Origin: Dongia_B sp035539215
GTDB taxonomy: Bacteria > Pseudomonadota > Alphaproteobacteria > Dongiales > Dongiaceae
Direction of reading: 5' to 3'
Length of the DNA stretch: 64,000 nucleotides
NCBI GenBank assembly: GCA_035539215.1
Contig: DATLIX010000091.1
Coordinates: forward strand, 62,001-126,000
Positions 34,712-43,963 of the stretch are shown here, one piece after another. The notes beneath the pieces are model-generated. The model had not been told where the DNA came from and did no database searches. It saw nothing but the letters and a program-made list of their open reading frames with translations. Each line of letters opens with the position of its first letter. The stretch's first letter is position 1. The translations under genes and the position numbers were made by a program.

Positions 34712-35659
34712 CTAGGAGACGGCGGATAGCCCCTCATGCGTGCCGACAAACATGGCTCCGTCGACCGTCACCCAGCCGCGATACATACCGGCCGTGTTGT
34801 AGGGAGCCGCGATGTTTCCGTTTGCGTCGACGGCGACCAGGCCGGCGCCGATAGCATGCGGTTTCAAGTCTTCTTCGATCAGATGATTTGCCGCCACATC
34901 AAGCGATTCACCGAGATAGGCGATGCGGCTGGCGATCTCGTGGCCAAGAACATGGCGGATGAACAGCTCGCCTTTGCCGGTGCCGGAAACGGCGCAGACG
35001 CCATCCCGGGCATAGGTGCCGGCGCCGATGATCGGGCTGTCCCCCACCCGCCCCTCCGGCTTGTTGGTATAGCCGCCGGTCGAGGTTGCGGCAGCCAAAT
35101 GGCCTGCCTGATCCAAGGCGACGGCGCCGACGGTACCATGCTTTTCGGCTTCGCGTGCCTGTCGCGCCGTCCCCGCCGTTTCATGCGCCTTCATGGCTTT
35201 CAGTGCCTCGACGCGGCGCGGCGTCGTGAAGTAGGACGGCTCGACAACTTCCAGCCCCTGCGCCAGAGCGAAGCGGTCCGCCCCGGCGCCGGTCAGCATC
35301 ACGAGCTCATCGGTCTCCATCACGGCGCGGGCGGCACTAATCGGATTGCGAATGCGCCGGGTCGCGGAAACTGCCCCCGCCCGCAAACCGGCGCCATCCA
35401 TGATGGCCGCATCAAGCTCGTGCTCTCCCGCCGCATTGAGGACGGCGCCGTGGCCGGCATTAAAATGGGGCGAATCCTCCATGACCCGGACCGCTGCTTC
35501 GACAGCATCGAGGGCGGCGCCACCGCGCGTCAGAATCGCCCAGCCGCGACGCAAGGCGGCGGTCAGATCCTGCCGGGCGCCCGCCCAGTCGGATTCCGGC
35601 AATTCCTCCCGCCGCATCACCCCACAGCCGCCGTGAATGGCCAATGCGCATTTTCCCAT
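34712..35659 (-). CDS. iaaA: Isoaspartyl peptidase/L-asparaginase (plant-type, Ntn hydrolase)
   Basis: A 315-residue precursor that cuts itself before Thr176 (in EKHGTVGAVALD) into alpha and beta chains, exposing the Thr as nucleophile. Other landmarks: AIHGGCG at the start, FNAGHGAVLNAAGEHELDA, TSTGGYTNKPEGRVGDSPIIGAG, CAVSGTGKGE. It degrades isoaspartyl dipeptides and beta-amides. The ATG at 35659 is placed by AAAGGAAAG; 49 upstream codons overlap the M32 gene and are not conserved. It is the last gene of the dipeptide-transport operon, 25 nt after the carboxypeptidase. Confidence 0.93.
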   Translation of the reverse strand: MGKCALAIHGGCGVMRREELPESDWAGARQDLTAALRRGWAILTRGGAALDAVEAAVRVMEDSPHFNAGHGAVLNAAGEHELDAAIMDGAGLRAGAVSATRRIRNPISAARAVMETDELVMLTGAGADRFALAQGLEVVEPSYFTTPRRVEALKAMKAHETAGTARQAREAEKHGTVGAVALDQAGHLAAATSTGGYTNKPEGRVGDSPIIGAGTYARDGVCAVSGTGKGELFIRHVLGHEIASRIAYLGESLDVAANHLIEEDLKPHAIGAGLVAVDANGNIAAPYNTAGMYRGWVTVDGAMFVGTHEGLSAVS

Positions 35660-35684
35660 GATTGCTTTCCTTTCGCTGCGCCGC

Positions 35685-37229
35685 TCAAGCGAGCAGCGCC
35701 ACTTTCTCGCCGAGATTTTCCATGTATTGCTTGGGATCCAGGCCGCTACCGGTCGCCAGATGCAGGATCTCGTCCGGCGTCTTGCTGCGGCCATGGCGAT
35801 GCACATGCTGATTGAGCCAGCGCGTCAGCGGCAGGTAGTCCCCGGCATCCAGCCCCCGCGCCACCTCCGGCTCCTTGCATGCCGCGGCAAAGAACTGCGC
35901 ACTCATCACATTGCCGATTGTATAGGTCGGGAATGATCCGATCATGCCGGATGACCAATGCACATCCTGGAGGACGCCGCGCGTATCGTCAGGAACCGCC
36001 AGCCCGAGATAGCCTTTCATCTTTTCGCCCCAGATTGCCGGCAGATCCCTTGCGGCAATTTCGCCGGCAATCAGCGCGGCTTCGATCTCGACGCGGAGAA
36101 TGACATGAAAATCGTAAGTGAGTTCGTCCGCTTCAACCCGAATGAGGCTGGGCCGCACCGCATTCACCGCGCGCCAGAAGGTTTCCATGTCGACATCGGC
36201 AAGGCTCTCGGGAAAGCTCCTCTGCAAGGCGCCGTAATGCAGCTCCCAGAAGCGATGAGACCGGCCGACCCGGTTCTCGAACAGGCGCGACTGCGATTCA
36301 TGTGTGCCGAAACTGGCGCCGCCGACGGCATAGAGATTGATGATATCGGTGGCGAAGGCGGAACGCGTGAAAGCCGGATCGATGCCTTGCTCATAGATTC
36401 CGTGCCCCGCCTCATGCCAGATGGCAAACAGACCGCCCGGCAGCCAGCTGTCGCGGAACCGTCCGGTGATGCGCACGTCCTCGCGCGTGAAGGAAACCTC
36501 GAAGGGATGCACGGTCTCATCGAGGCGTCCACGCTGCAGGTCATAGCCGAAAAGCTGGGCGATATCGAGCGCGAAGCGCTTCTGCATCGCCACCGGAAAG
36601 ACGCGTTCCAGGATATCGAGCCGCGGTTGGGGACGGCCAAGCGCGGTGTCGATCAAGGGCAGCAACCCCGCCTTCAAATGCCCGAATAGCTTCTGCAACG
36701 CGGCGAGACTCATGCCCGGCTCATACTGCCGGATCAGCGCATCGTAAGGATGCACCTCATATCCGATAGCGGCGGCGATCTGCCGCTGGATGGCGACGGT
36801 CCGCTCCAGCGCCGGGAGAAAGCGCGCGAAATCGTTATGGCGGCGTGCATCGGCCCACACCTGCTGCGCCGTCGTCTTCAACACGGCCGCCTCGGTCAAC
36901 AACGCTTCCGGAATACGGCCGGTGATCCGGATGGCCGCCTCGGTATCGAGCAGGGCGCGACGACGCAGGGCCACCTCAGGCCGATCATCCAGCTGCCGAT
37001 CATCCAGCGTGTCGAGCTCGGCGGCGATGGCGTCCCGCAGCGTATGCCCGGTCGCGATCTCGCGGGCAAGGCCTGTCAGGGTTGCGATTTGCGACCCGCG
37101 CATCTGTGCCGCCCCGGCCGGCATCTGTGTCCGGGCGTCCCAGGTCAGCAGGTTGATGGCGCACAGGACATCGTTCAGGCGACCCATCTCACGATCGAAG
37201 GCAGACGCAGGCGACGCCATTGGACACAT
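35685..37229 (-). CDS. Metallocarboxypeptidase of family M32 (Taq type)
   Basis: A 514-residue cytoplasmic zinc carboxypeptidase, nearly all helix. The zinc motif HEAGH lies at about residues 272-276, and the downstream HESQSRLFEN gives the third ligand (Glu). Further markers: TWDARTQMPAGA at the start, GSFPTYTIGN and HRHGR near the end. It trims amino acids from the C-terminus of peptides with broad specificity. Start ATG at 37229, with GAGGAAGAG next to it; ATG 37220 is an alternative. It follows the transporter's last ATPase gene by 11 nt, so imported dipeptides are likely its substrates. Confidence 0.93.
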   Translation of the reverse strand: MCPMASPASAFDREMGRLNDVLCAINLLTWDARTQMPAGAAQMRGSQIATLTGLAREIATGHTLRDAIAAELDTLDDRQLDDRPEVALRRRALLDTEAAIRITGRIPEALLTEAAVLKTTAQQVWADARRHNDFARFLPALERTVAIQRQIAAAIGYEVHPYDALIRQYEPGMSLAALQKLFGHLKAGLLPLIDTALGRPQPRLDILERVFPVAMQKRFALDIAQLFGYDLQRGRLDETVHPFEVSFTREDVRITGRFRDSWLPGGLFAIWHEAGHGIYEQGIDPAFTRSAFATDIINLYAVGGASFGTHESQSRLFENRVGRSHRFWELHYGALQRSFPESLADVDMETFWRAVNAVRPSLIRVEADELTYDFHVILRVEIEAALIAGEIAARDLPAIWGEKMKGYLGLAVPDDTRGVLQDVHWSSGMIGSFPTYTIGNVMSAQFFAAACKEPEVARGLDAGDYLPLTRWLNQHVHRHGRSKTPDEILHLATGSGLDPKQYMENLGEKVALLA

Positions 37230-37240
37230 CTCTTCCTCGC

Positions 37241-38287
37241 TTAGGGGATCGTTTGGCCGAGCGCTTCCATCGCCGTTCGCTCTTGGCCGAAATCGGCCAG
37301 GTGACAAGCGGCGAGATGGGCGGCATCGCGTTGGGTCAGGATCGGATGTTCCCGGGAACAGCGGTCGAAGGCAAAGCGGCAGCGGGGATGAAAGCGGCAG
37401 CCGGACGGCAATGACAAGGGACTCGGCAGCTCACCCTTGACGCTGGCCACGCGACTGCGGCGCGCGGGATCGAGATCGGGTGCTGCATCGAGCAATCCCC
37501 GGGTATAAGGATGCCGGGGCGATCCGAAGAGGTCCTCCGTCCGGGCGATCTCGACGATCTCGCCGAGATACATGACGGCTACCCGGTGCGAGAGATGACG
37601 CACCAGGCGCAGATCATGCGCAACGAAGAGAACCGTCAGCTTCAGCCTGTCCTGCAGATCGAGCAGGAGATTGATGACCTGCGCCTGGACCGAGACATCC
37701 AGAGCCGAAACCAGTTCGTCGGCGATCAGTACCTCGGGTTCCACCGATAGCGCCCGCGCGATGCCGATACGCTGGCGCTGGCCGCCGGAGAATTCATGCG
37801 GCAGCTTTTCCGCCGCATCCTGCGGCAATCGCACGAGATCGAGCAATTCGGCAATACGCGCAGCGATCGCTGCGCGCGGCCGCATGCGATGGACCGCCAG
37901 CGCTTCGCCCAGAATCTGCCGCACCGTCATACGCGGATTGAGCGAGCCATAGGGATCCTGGAAGATCATCTGGACCCGGCGGTTGAACAGGCGCCTGTCG
38001 GCACCACGCAGGGCGCCGATATCCTTGCCGTCGAAGACGATACGCCCCGAATTCGGTGGCACCAGACCGACCATCGTCCGTGCCAGGGTGGATTTCCCGC
38101 AGCCGGATTCGCCGACGATACCCAGTGTCTCACCCCGAAAGAGCTGCAAGGAGACGCCGTTGAGCGCATGCACCTGGCGCTGAGGTTCACCCATCAGCCG
38201 CTTGACGACCGACTGCTTGGCGGCGAACTGTACCACGAGGTCATCGACTTCCATCACCGGCTGGGATGCGAGAGCGGTGCCGCTCAT
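37241..38287 (-). CDS. Dipeptide-type ABC transporter ATPase (DppF/OppF-like)
   Basis: A 348-residue ATPase. Walker A GESGCGKST, Q-loop FQDPYGSLNPRM, signature FSGGQRQR, Walker B VLIADELVSALDVSVQ and VAHDLRLVRHLS are intact. The C-terminal oligopeptide domain holds a Cys-containing GCRFHPRCRFAFDRC, as in related transporters. The Walker B loop reads DELVSALD rather than DEPTSALD, a variant seen in some OppF proteins. The ATG overlaps the previous stop (ATGA). It forms a heterodimer with the ATPase encoded upstream. Confidence 0.93.
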   Translation of the reverse strand: MSGTALASQPVMEVDDLVVQFAAKQSVVKRLMGEPQRQVHALNGVSLQLFRGETLGIVGESGCGKSTLARTMVGLVPPNSGRIVFDGKDIGALRGADRRLFNRRVQMIFQDPYGSLNPRMTVRQILGEALAVHRMRPRAAIAARIAELLDLVRLPQDAAEKLPHEFSGGQRQRIGIARALSVEPEVLIADELVSALDVSVQAQVINLLLDLQDRLKLTVLFVAHDLRLVRHLSHRVAVMYLGEIVEIARTEDLFGSPRHPYTRGLLDAAPDLDPARRSRVASVKGELPSPLSLPSGCRFHPRCRFAFDRCSREHPILTQRDAAHLAACHLADFGQERTAMEALGQTIP

Positions 38288-39309
38288 CCTGCACCTCCGC
38301 CCGCCGCCGCGACCTCGGCTTGATGGAAACAGGCGGCGGAACGCCCCGTCATGGTCTCCAGCTCAGGTATCTCCGTTTCGCAGCGTGCGGTGCGAAAGGC
38401 GCAGCGCGGGTGAAAGGCGCAGCCGCGTGGCATCGCCGCGAGGGACGGTGGCGTGCCGTCGATCGACAGGAGCGGCCGGTGCTCGTCGCCGCTCTGCGGC
38501 ACCGATCCCAGCAGACCGCGTGTGTACGGATGGTGCGGTTCGCGGAAGACTTCCGTGACACCGCCCGTCTCGACGATCTTGCCGGCATACATCACGGCGA
38601 CGCGGTCGCAGGTCTGGGCCACGACGCCGAGATCATGGGTGACGAAGATGACGCTCATGCCCAGGCGGTCCCGCAGGTCCAGGATCAGCTTCAAGATCTG
38701 ATCCTGGATGGTCACGTCCAGTGCCGTCGTCGGCTCGTCGGCCAGCAGCAGGCGCGGTTGCGGGGCAAGCGCAATGGCAATCATCGCACGCTGCCGCATG
38801 CCGCCGGAAAATTGATGCGGATAATCGTCCAGCCGACTGGCCGCCGCCGGAATGCCGACGAGATCGAGCAGCTCAACGGCACGGGCACGGCGCCCGCGCG
38901 CGTCGAGATCGGTATGGACGGCAAGCGACTCGTCGATCTGCCGATAAACCGACAGGACGGGATTGAGGGCGGTCATCGGTTCCTGGAAAATCATGGCGAT
39001 TTCGCGCCCGCGCAGGGCACGCAGGCGCCGTTGCGACAGGCCGAGCAGCTGCTCATCCCCCCATTTCACGTCGCCGGAGATATTTGCCTCGGGCGGCGTC
39101 AGGCGCAGGATCGAGCGCAAGGTCATGCTCTTGCCCGATCCCGATTCACCGACCAGTCCCAGCACCTCTCCCGGGGAAACATCGAAGCTGACCCCGCTCA
39201 CCGCCGCAACCCGTCCCGCCGGTGTCGGCAATGTCGTGGTCAGGTTGCGGACCCGCAAATGGTGGACCGGATGGTGCGTCTCCGTCAGCCGCTCTACGTG
39301 CTGCATCAT
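38284..39309 (-). CDS. Dipeptide-type ABC transporter ATPase (DppD/OppD-like)
   Basis: A 341-residue ATPase. Walker A GESGSGKSM, Q-loop FQEPMTALNPV, signature FSGGMRQR, Walker B LLLADEPTTALDVTIQ and VTHDLGVVAQ. C-terminal GCAFHPRCAFRTARC. The start at 39309 overlaps the permease stop as ATGA; a second ATG follows directly. The 76 codons before it in the same frame belong to the permease region and were rejected. Confidence 0.93.
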   Translation of the reverse strand: MMQHVERLTETHHPVHHLRVRNLTTTLPTPAGRVAAVSGVSFDVSPGEVLGLVGESGSGKSMTLRSILRLTPPEANISGDVKWGDEQLLGLSQRRLRALRGREIAMIFQEPMTALNPVLSVYRQIDESLAVHTDLDARGRRARAVELLDLVGIPAAASRLDDYPHQFSGGMRQRAMIAIALAPQPRLLLADEPTTALDVTIQDQILKLILDLRDRLGMSVIFVTHDLGVVAQTCDRVAVMYAGKIVETGGVTEVFREPHHPYTRGLLGSVPQSGDEHRPLLSIDGTPPSLAAMPRGCAFHPRCAFRTARCETEIPELETMTGRSAACFHQAEVAAAGGGAG

Positions 39310-40157
39310 CGCCTCGGCCGCAAGAGGTCGGCGAGACCGTCGCCGAACAGGCTGAAGCCCAAGCCGGCAAGCACGATGGAGATGCCGGGGAAAATCGTGA
39401 TCCACCAGGCCGTCGACATATAGTTCTTGCCGCCGGAGATCAGCACGCCCCATTCCGCGGCGGGCGGCTGCACGCCAAGCCCGAGATAGCCAAGGCTGGA
39501 GCCGATCAGAATCGCCAGGGCCATATCGGTCATCCAATAGACGATGCCGCCAACGATGACGTTGGGCAGCAGATGGCGCAGGATAATGCGGGCATCGCTA
39601 TAGCCCATGACCCTGCCAGCCGCCGCATAATCGAGCCTGCACTGCACCTTCATCTCTCCGGCGATCAGCCGGGCATAGAACACCCAGTAGATGATGCCGA
39701 AGGCGATATACATGTTGCCGAGACCCGGGCCCAGGATGGCGACGATGGCGATCACCAGGACCAGCAGGGGAAAAGTGATGAGGGCGTCGACGATCCGCCC
39801 GAAGATCGTCTCCGCCCAGCCGCCGTAATAGCCAACCAAGGCACCGACGAACGTGCCGAAGGTGAACGGGAACAGTGTCGCGAAAACGGCGATCTCCATA
39901 TCGATCCGATAAGCATAGATCACCCGCGACAGCATATCCCGGCCGAAATTGTCGGTTCCGAAAGGATGCGCCCAGGACGGCGGCTTCAGGATCGATTTGT
40001 AGTCGAAGGCGTTTGGCTGATAGGGGGCAAAAAGCTCCGGCGCGACAGCCAGCAGCAGCCCGCCCAGGAGGATCAGGGCGCCGACCCCCAGCGGCACCGG
40101 CACCGGCAGGCGGAGGCTTCGCCGCATCGCAACACCGTCTTCGGTAATCGCCGTCAT
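39306..40157 (-). CDS. Dipeptide-type ABC transporter permease (DppC/OppC-like)
   Basis: A 283-residue inner-membrane permease with about six segments. The OppC N-terminal domain is followed by HPFGTDNFGRDMLSRVIYAYR, and an EAA-type loop AAGRVMGYSDARIILRHLLPN. It pairs with the DppB-like permease encoded upstream, overlapping by an ATGA on each side. Confidence 0.92.
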   Translation of the reverse strand: MTAITEDGVAMRRSLRLPVPVPLGVGALILLGGLLLAVAPELFAPYQPNAFDYKSILKPPSWAHPFGTDNFGRDMLSRVIYAYRIDMEIAVFATLFPFTFGTFVGALVGYYGGWAETIFGRIVDALITFPLLVLVIAIVAILGPGLGNMYIAFGIIYWVFYARLIAGEMKVQCRLDYAAAGRVMGYSDARIILRHLLPNVIVGGIVYWMTDMALAILIGSSLGYLGLGVQPPAAEWGVLISGGKNYMSTAWWITIFPGISIVLAGLGFSLFGDGLADLLRPRR

Positions 40158-41092
40158 CGCGCAATCCGGGGATCGAGGGCGGCCTGGATGAGATCGGTCG
40201 CCAGGAAGATCACCGAAACCAGCAGGGCAAGTACCAGTGTCAGGCCCTGCACCATGGGATAGTCGCGGGCATAGATGCTGTCGATCATCAGCCGGCCGAT
40301 CCCCGGGATGGCGAAGACCGTCTCGGTGATGACGGCGCTGCCGATCACCGTGCCGATATGGAGGCCGAGCAGGGTCACGGTGGAGATGAAGGCATTGCGC
40401 AGGACGTGACGCAGGAGGATGACGTGATTGGCCAGCCCCTTCGAACGCGCGAAATCGAGATAGTCCGCATCCAGCACGGCAATGATTGCCGACCGCAAGT
40501 TGCGCATCAGGATCGCCGCCAGGGTCACGGCGATCGCCAGGGCCGGCAGGAAGAGATGATAGAGATGCGACAGGAAATCGTCACCATAGCCGCCGACCGG
40601 GAACCAGTGCAGCCCGGCGCCAAGCACCGTCAACAGGACGAGACCGGTATAGAAGACCGGCATCGACAGGCCGACCTGGAAGAAGCCGCGGATCGCCACA
40701 TCTTCAACCCGGTTCCGCTTCATGGCGGCAACGAAGGCCAGCGGCACGGCCAGCAGGAGGGCAAAGACGGCTGCCATCGCGGTCAAGATCAAGGTCGCCG
40801 GCAAGCGGTCGACAATCACCTCGGAGACCGGCAGCTTGATCGAAAAAGATGTACCGAGATCGCCGCTGGCGACACGCCCGACGAACAGGAAAAACTGCAC
40901 CGGCAACGAGCGGTCAAGCCCCAGCTCGGCATTGATCCGCGCCGCATCCTTGTCGGTCGCCCGGTCGCCGATCATGGCGCTGGCCGGATCGCCCGGCAGC
41001 GAGCGGACGATGACGAAGGTGACAACCAGGATTACCACGAGAGTGGGAACCATGAGCGCCACTCTGCGCAAGATGTAACCGAGACCGGCCAC
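40154..41092 (-). CDS. Dipeptide-type ABC transporter permease (DppB/OppB-like)
   Basis: A 312-residue inner-membrane permease with six segments. Landmarks: YILRRVALMVPTLVVI at the N-terminus, RSLPGDPASAMIG, GDLGTSF, DYLDFARSKGL with RHVLRNA in the EAA loop, GIGRLMIDSIYARDYPMVQG near the end. The start is GTG at 41092, with GAGGA 4-5 nt upstream; an ATG 14 codons earlier overlaps a stable hairpin and gives a non-conserved extension. A hairpin separates it from the binding-protein gene. Confidence 0.9.
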   Translation of the reverse strand: MAGLGYILRRVALMVPTLVVILVVTFVIVRSLPGDPASAMIGDRATDKDAARINAELGLDRSLPVQFFLFVGRVASGDLGTSFSIKLPVSEVIVDRLPATLILTAMAAVFALLLAVPLAFVAAMKRNRVEDVAIRGFFQVGLSMPVFYTGLVLLTVLGAGLHWFPVGGYGDDFLSHLYHLFLPALAIAVTLAAILMRNLRSAIIAVLDADYLDFARSKGLANHVILLRHVLRNAFISTVTLLGLHIGTVIGSAVITETVFAIPGIGRLMIDSIYARDYPMVQGLTLVLALLVSVIFLATDLIQAALDPRIAR

Positions 41093-41120
41093 GGGTTCCT
41101 CGAGCTGATTCCGTTGAAAT

Positions 41121-41147
41121 GCGGGCCCGCCCATCCGGGCGGGCCGC
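41121..41147 (-). terminator. Intercistronic hairpin after the dipeptide-binding protein gene
   Basis: GCGG(G)CCCGCCC pairs with GGGCGGGCCGC, 11 pairs with one bulge and a 4-nt loop (ATCC). There is no T-run, so it should act as a partial terminator or 3'-end protector of the binding-protein mRNA. Confidence 0.65.
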
Positions 41148-41175
41148 GCTTGTCCAAGGCAAGGGGAAGTGTGCC

Positions 41176-42771
41176 TTACTTCTCGATATAGGTAGAGCTG
41201 AAAATGTTGTTTCCCAGCGGAATCTGGACGAAGCCCTTCACCGTCTTCTTCATGGCTACCGGATAGGGCGTCTCGTAGAGCGGAACGATCGGACCGGTCG
41301 CATTATAGATCGCCTGGATTTTGGCATAGTCGTCGCCGCGCTTTTTCGCATCCAGCTCCTGCTGCGACTGTTCGAACAGCTGATCGACCTCGTCATTCTT
41401 CCATGATGTGTGGAGCGCGCCGATATTCTTCGAGTACACGAAATATGAGGCGATCTCGTTGGGATCGGCGATGTCGTCCGTCCAGGCGCCGAGCCGCATG
41501 GAGAAATCGCCGGCGCGGTATTTCGTCGTACGCGTCGCGTTATCGACCTGCTGGATATCGAGCGTCACACCGATTTGCGCCCACATCTGCTGCAGGGTCG
41601 TCGAGATATTTATCTCATCCTCATTGCCCGAGAGGGCAAAGATGCTGGTCTTGAAGCCGTTGGGGTAACCGGCATCCTTCAGCAGCTGCTTCGCTTTCTC
41701 GACATCGACCGGATAAAGCGGTGCCGATCCGCTATGGAACGGCGTGGCGGTCGACATGAAGGACGTCATCGGTGTGCCGACGCCATGCGTGACAATCTGG
41801 ATGATGCCGTCCTTGTCGACGGCATAGTTCAAGGCCTGGCGCACTTTTTCATTGGAAAGCGGATTATCCGAACCGTCGCCGAGCTTCGGCCGCACATTCA
41901 AGGTCGCATATTCCACCCGCGTCGAGGGGAAGAGCACCATGTTGATATTGGCGTCCGTCTTCAACTCCTCCACACGGGAATAAGGAATGAATTCGGCGCC
42001 GTCGAGTTCACCCGACTTCAATTTCAGCAGGCGCGTGGCATCGTCCGGGATGACTTCGAAGGTAATGCCGTCGAGATAGGGCAACGGCTTCCCATCCTCG
42101 CCCTGGCGCCAGTAATAGGGGTTGCGCACCAGCTTCATTTCCGAGTTGCGCTGCCAGGACTGCAGGATGAAGGCCCCTGAACCAACCGGATGCTCGGCGA
42201 AAGCCTTGGCCTTGTCCGCATCGGTTGCGCCGGGCGCTGCTTCGAACAATTTCTTCGGCATGATCGAGGTATTGAAGACAGTCAAGGCCGTCAGGATCGC
42301 CGGATCGGTATGCTTCAGCTTGATGACGACGGTCTTCGGATCCTGGACGACGACATCGTCGATCGATTCCACCATGAACTGCCAGATGCCGTTATTCGGC
42401 GTCGCGGCCCGCTTCAATGACCATTGAACGTCTTCGGCCGTGATCGGAGAGCCATCGGAGAACTTGATGTTGTCGCGCAGGGTCAGCGTGACGCTCTTCC
42501 CGTCATCCGCGACTTTCCACGCCGTCGCCAGCCCGGGCTGGACGCCCTTGCCGTCATCGGTGGGCAGCAACAACGTGTCGTAGATGTTCGACAGGATCCA
42601 GATATCGACATTGGCGTCGTTGAGCACCGGCTCAAGGAACAGACTGTCCGCATAACGCCCATAGACCAGTGTACCGCCGCGGGTGACCGCCTGGGCCTCC
42701 GTGGTCACGGCCCCGACGATGCCGGCCGCCACCAGCAAAGCAGCCGTTATGCTGCGAAAGGACGCTTTCAT
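41176..42771 (-). CDS. Dipeptide-type ABC transporter substrate-binding protein (DppA/OppA-like)
   Basis: A 531-residue periplasmic binding protein. A Sec signal peptide covers residues 1-28 (cut after AQA). The SBP_bac_5 start GGTLVYGRYADSLFLEPVLND is followed by IKFSDGSPITAEDVQWSLKRA, a classic family mark. It captures a peptide or peptide-like compound. GGAGGTAGGGAG precedes the ATG, so translation should be strong. It is the first gene of a minus-strand operon and is divergent from a GntR regulator. Confidence 0.93.
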   Translation of the reverse strand: MKASFRSITAALLVAAGIVGAVTTEAQAVTRGGTLVYGRYADSLFLEPVLNDANVDIWILSNIYDTLLLPTDDGKGVQPGLATAWKVADDGKSVTLTLRDNIKFSDGSPITAEDVQWSLKRAATPNNGIWQFMVESIDDVVVQDPKTVVIKLKHTDPAILTALTVFNTSIMPKKLFEAAPGATDADKAKAFAEHPVGSGAFILQSWQRNSEMKLVRNPYYWRQGEDGKPLPYLDGITFEVIPDDATRLLKLKSGELDGAEFIPYSRVEELKTDANINMVLFPSTRVEYATLNVRPKLGDGSDNPLSNEKVRQALNYAVDKDGIIQIVTHGVGTPMTSFMSTATPFHSGSAPLYPVDVEKAKQLLKDAGYPNGFKTSIFALSGNEDEINISTTLQQMWAQIGVTLDIQQVDNATRTTKYRAGDFSMRLGAWTDDIADPNEIASYFVYSKNIGALHTSWKNDEVDQLFEQSQQELDAKKRGDDYAKIQAIYNATGPIVPLYETPYPVAMKKTVKGFVQIPLGNNIFSSTYIEK

Positions 42772-42820
42772 CTCCCTACCTCCGACCTGTTTTATGATTT
42801 GTCTGTTGATTATTATTAGT

Positions 42821-42838
42821 GTTCTAGTTGAGTAGAAC
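42821..42838. promoter_or_regulatory. Operator candidate 1 for the YtrA-type regulator
   Basis: A perfect inverted repeat GTTCTA-N6-TAGAAC. It lies 50 nt upstream of the binding-protein gene, where it could block or activate that promoter. The half-site fits GT-NN-TA, the form known for the YtrA subfamily of GntR proteins. Confidence 0.65.
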
Positions 42839-42929
42839 GGTAATCTTGTGCAACGCAGTATGTCAATGCGCGCTTTTCTCGCGGACCAACGAAGATTGAT
42901 CGTTGCCGCCGGTCCGTGCTAACGTCACC

Positions 42930-42947
42930 GTGCTAATTAACTAGTAC
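42930..42947. promoter_or_regulatory. Operator candidate 2 for the YtrA-type regulator
   Basis: GTGCTA-N6-TAGTAC, the same GTNCTA-N6-TAGNAC frame as the site at 42821 with one mispair between arms. It lies 30 nt before the regulator's ATG, so autoregulation is likely. The two sites are 109 bp apart centre to centre. Confidence 0.65.
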
Positions 42948-42976
42948 AATATCGCGAACCCACGAAGGGCGATGGG

Positions 42977-43963
42977 ATGGAATTCCGCCTGGACCGAGAT
43001 CTACCGGTGCCGCTCGGCACGCAACTGCGGGGTCTGATCGAATACGGTATCGGCTTCGGCGAGCTGGCGCCAGGGGAGCGTCTGCCTTCCGTGCGCGAAA
43101 TGGCCGAGCAGCTTGGCGTCGCCCCGATGACGGTCGCCCAGGTCTACCGCGAGCTCAAGGAACAGGGGCTGCTGCAGTCGCGGCTCGGGGCGGGTACTTT
43201 CGTCGCCGATGCCGGCAAGCCGTTGCCGCGGGCCGGGGCGGATATGACGGCCCTGCACCGGGGCATCGACCGCTTGATCGAGGACGGCCTCGCCATGGGC
43301 CTGCGCGCCAGCGACCTTGTCGGCCTGATCGGCGCCCGCATGGCGGAGCGTCTCTCGAGCGGCAAGCGCAAGCATATCGCGCTGGTCGGCAATTTCGAGG
43401 CCGCCACCTCGGCCTATGCCCATGCCGTCGCCGAGATCCTCGGCCCCGGAATCACCATCGAGGCTCTGACGATCGATGCCGTCAGCCAGAACCCGACGGC
43501 ACATCAGCGGGCAGCAGCAGCCGACCTTGTCCTGACCTTCGCCCATCGCCGCCATGAAGTCGTGAAACTGTTGCCGGGCGCGGTCGTCGCGGCGATCAGC
43601 TTCATTCCGTCCGAAGCGACCCGGCGCTCGCTGGCGGCGCTAGATCCCCTCGCCAAGGTCGCGGTGGTGTCGATTTTTCCGGAATTCACGCCGCTGATGA
43701 AAGCCGCGGTGCAGCGCTTCGCGCCCCATGTTCCGGCGATCTCCGTGACGCTGCTCGATGCACCGGATCTCGATTCCCTGCTGCGCCGCTGCGATGTCCT
43801 GGTCTACGCGACCGGCGCGGAAGCCCTGGTTGACCGGCTTCCTGCGGGAACGCCGGCCTTCGAATACCGCCACACCCCTGATCCCGCCGATGTCCATCGC
43901 GTGGTGGGACCACTTCTCGCGCCGTCCGATGCGACGGCCGCCAGCCTGGACGAGGCATCATGA
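42977..43963 (+). CDS. GntR-family regulator with YtrA-like DNA-binding domain and a larger effector domain
   Basis: A 328-residue repressor/activator. Residues 8-75 are a winged helix: PLGTQLRGLIEYGIGFGEL, then ERLPSVREMAEQLGVAPMTV and GLLQSRLGAGTFVAD. YtrA proteins normally end near 130 residues; here about 240 further residues form an alpha/beta domain (KHIALVGNFEAATSAYAHAV, LDALVYATGAEAL-like strands) resembling a periplasmic-binding or nucleotide-type fold. It probably senses the catabolised compound. It is the first gene of the operon with a creatininase-like enzyme, and shares an ATGA with it. Confidence 0.85.
   Translation: MEFRLDRDLPVPLGTQLRGLIEYGIGFGELAPGERLPSVREMAEQLGVAPMTVAQVYRELKEQGLLQSRLGAGTFVADAGKPLPRAGADMTALHRGIDRLIEDGLAMGLRASDLVGLIGARMAERLSSGKRKHIALVGNFEAATSAYAHAVAEILGPGITIEALTIDAVSQNPTAHQRAAAADLVLTFAHRRHEVVKLLPGAVVAAISFIPSEATRRSLAALDPLAKVAVVSIFPEFTPLMKAAVQRFAPHVPAISVTLLDAPDLDSLLRRCDVLVYATGAEALVDRLPAGTPAFEYRHTPDPADVHRVVGPLLAPSDATAASLDEAS

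Noticed and set aside
39222..40262. Plus-strand frame of 346 residues over the DppC-like gene
   Set aside because: His/Gln/Asp-rich antisense shadow of a membrane protein.
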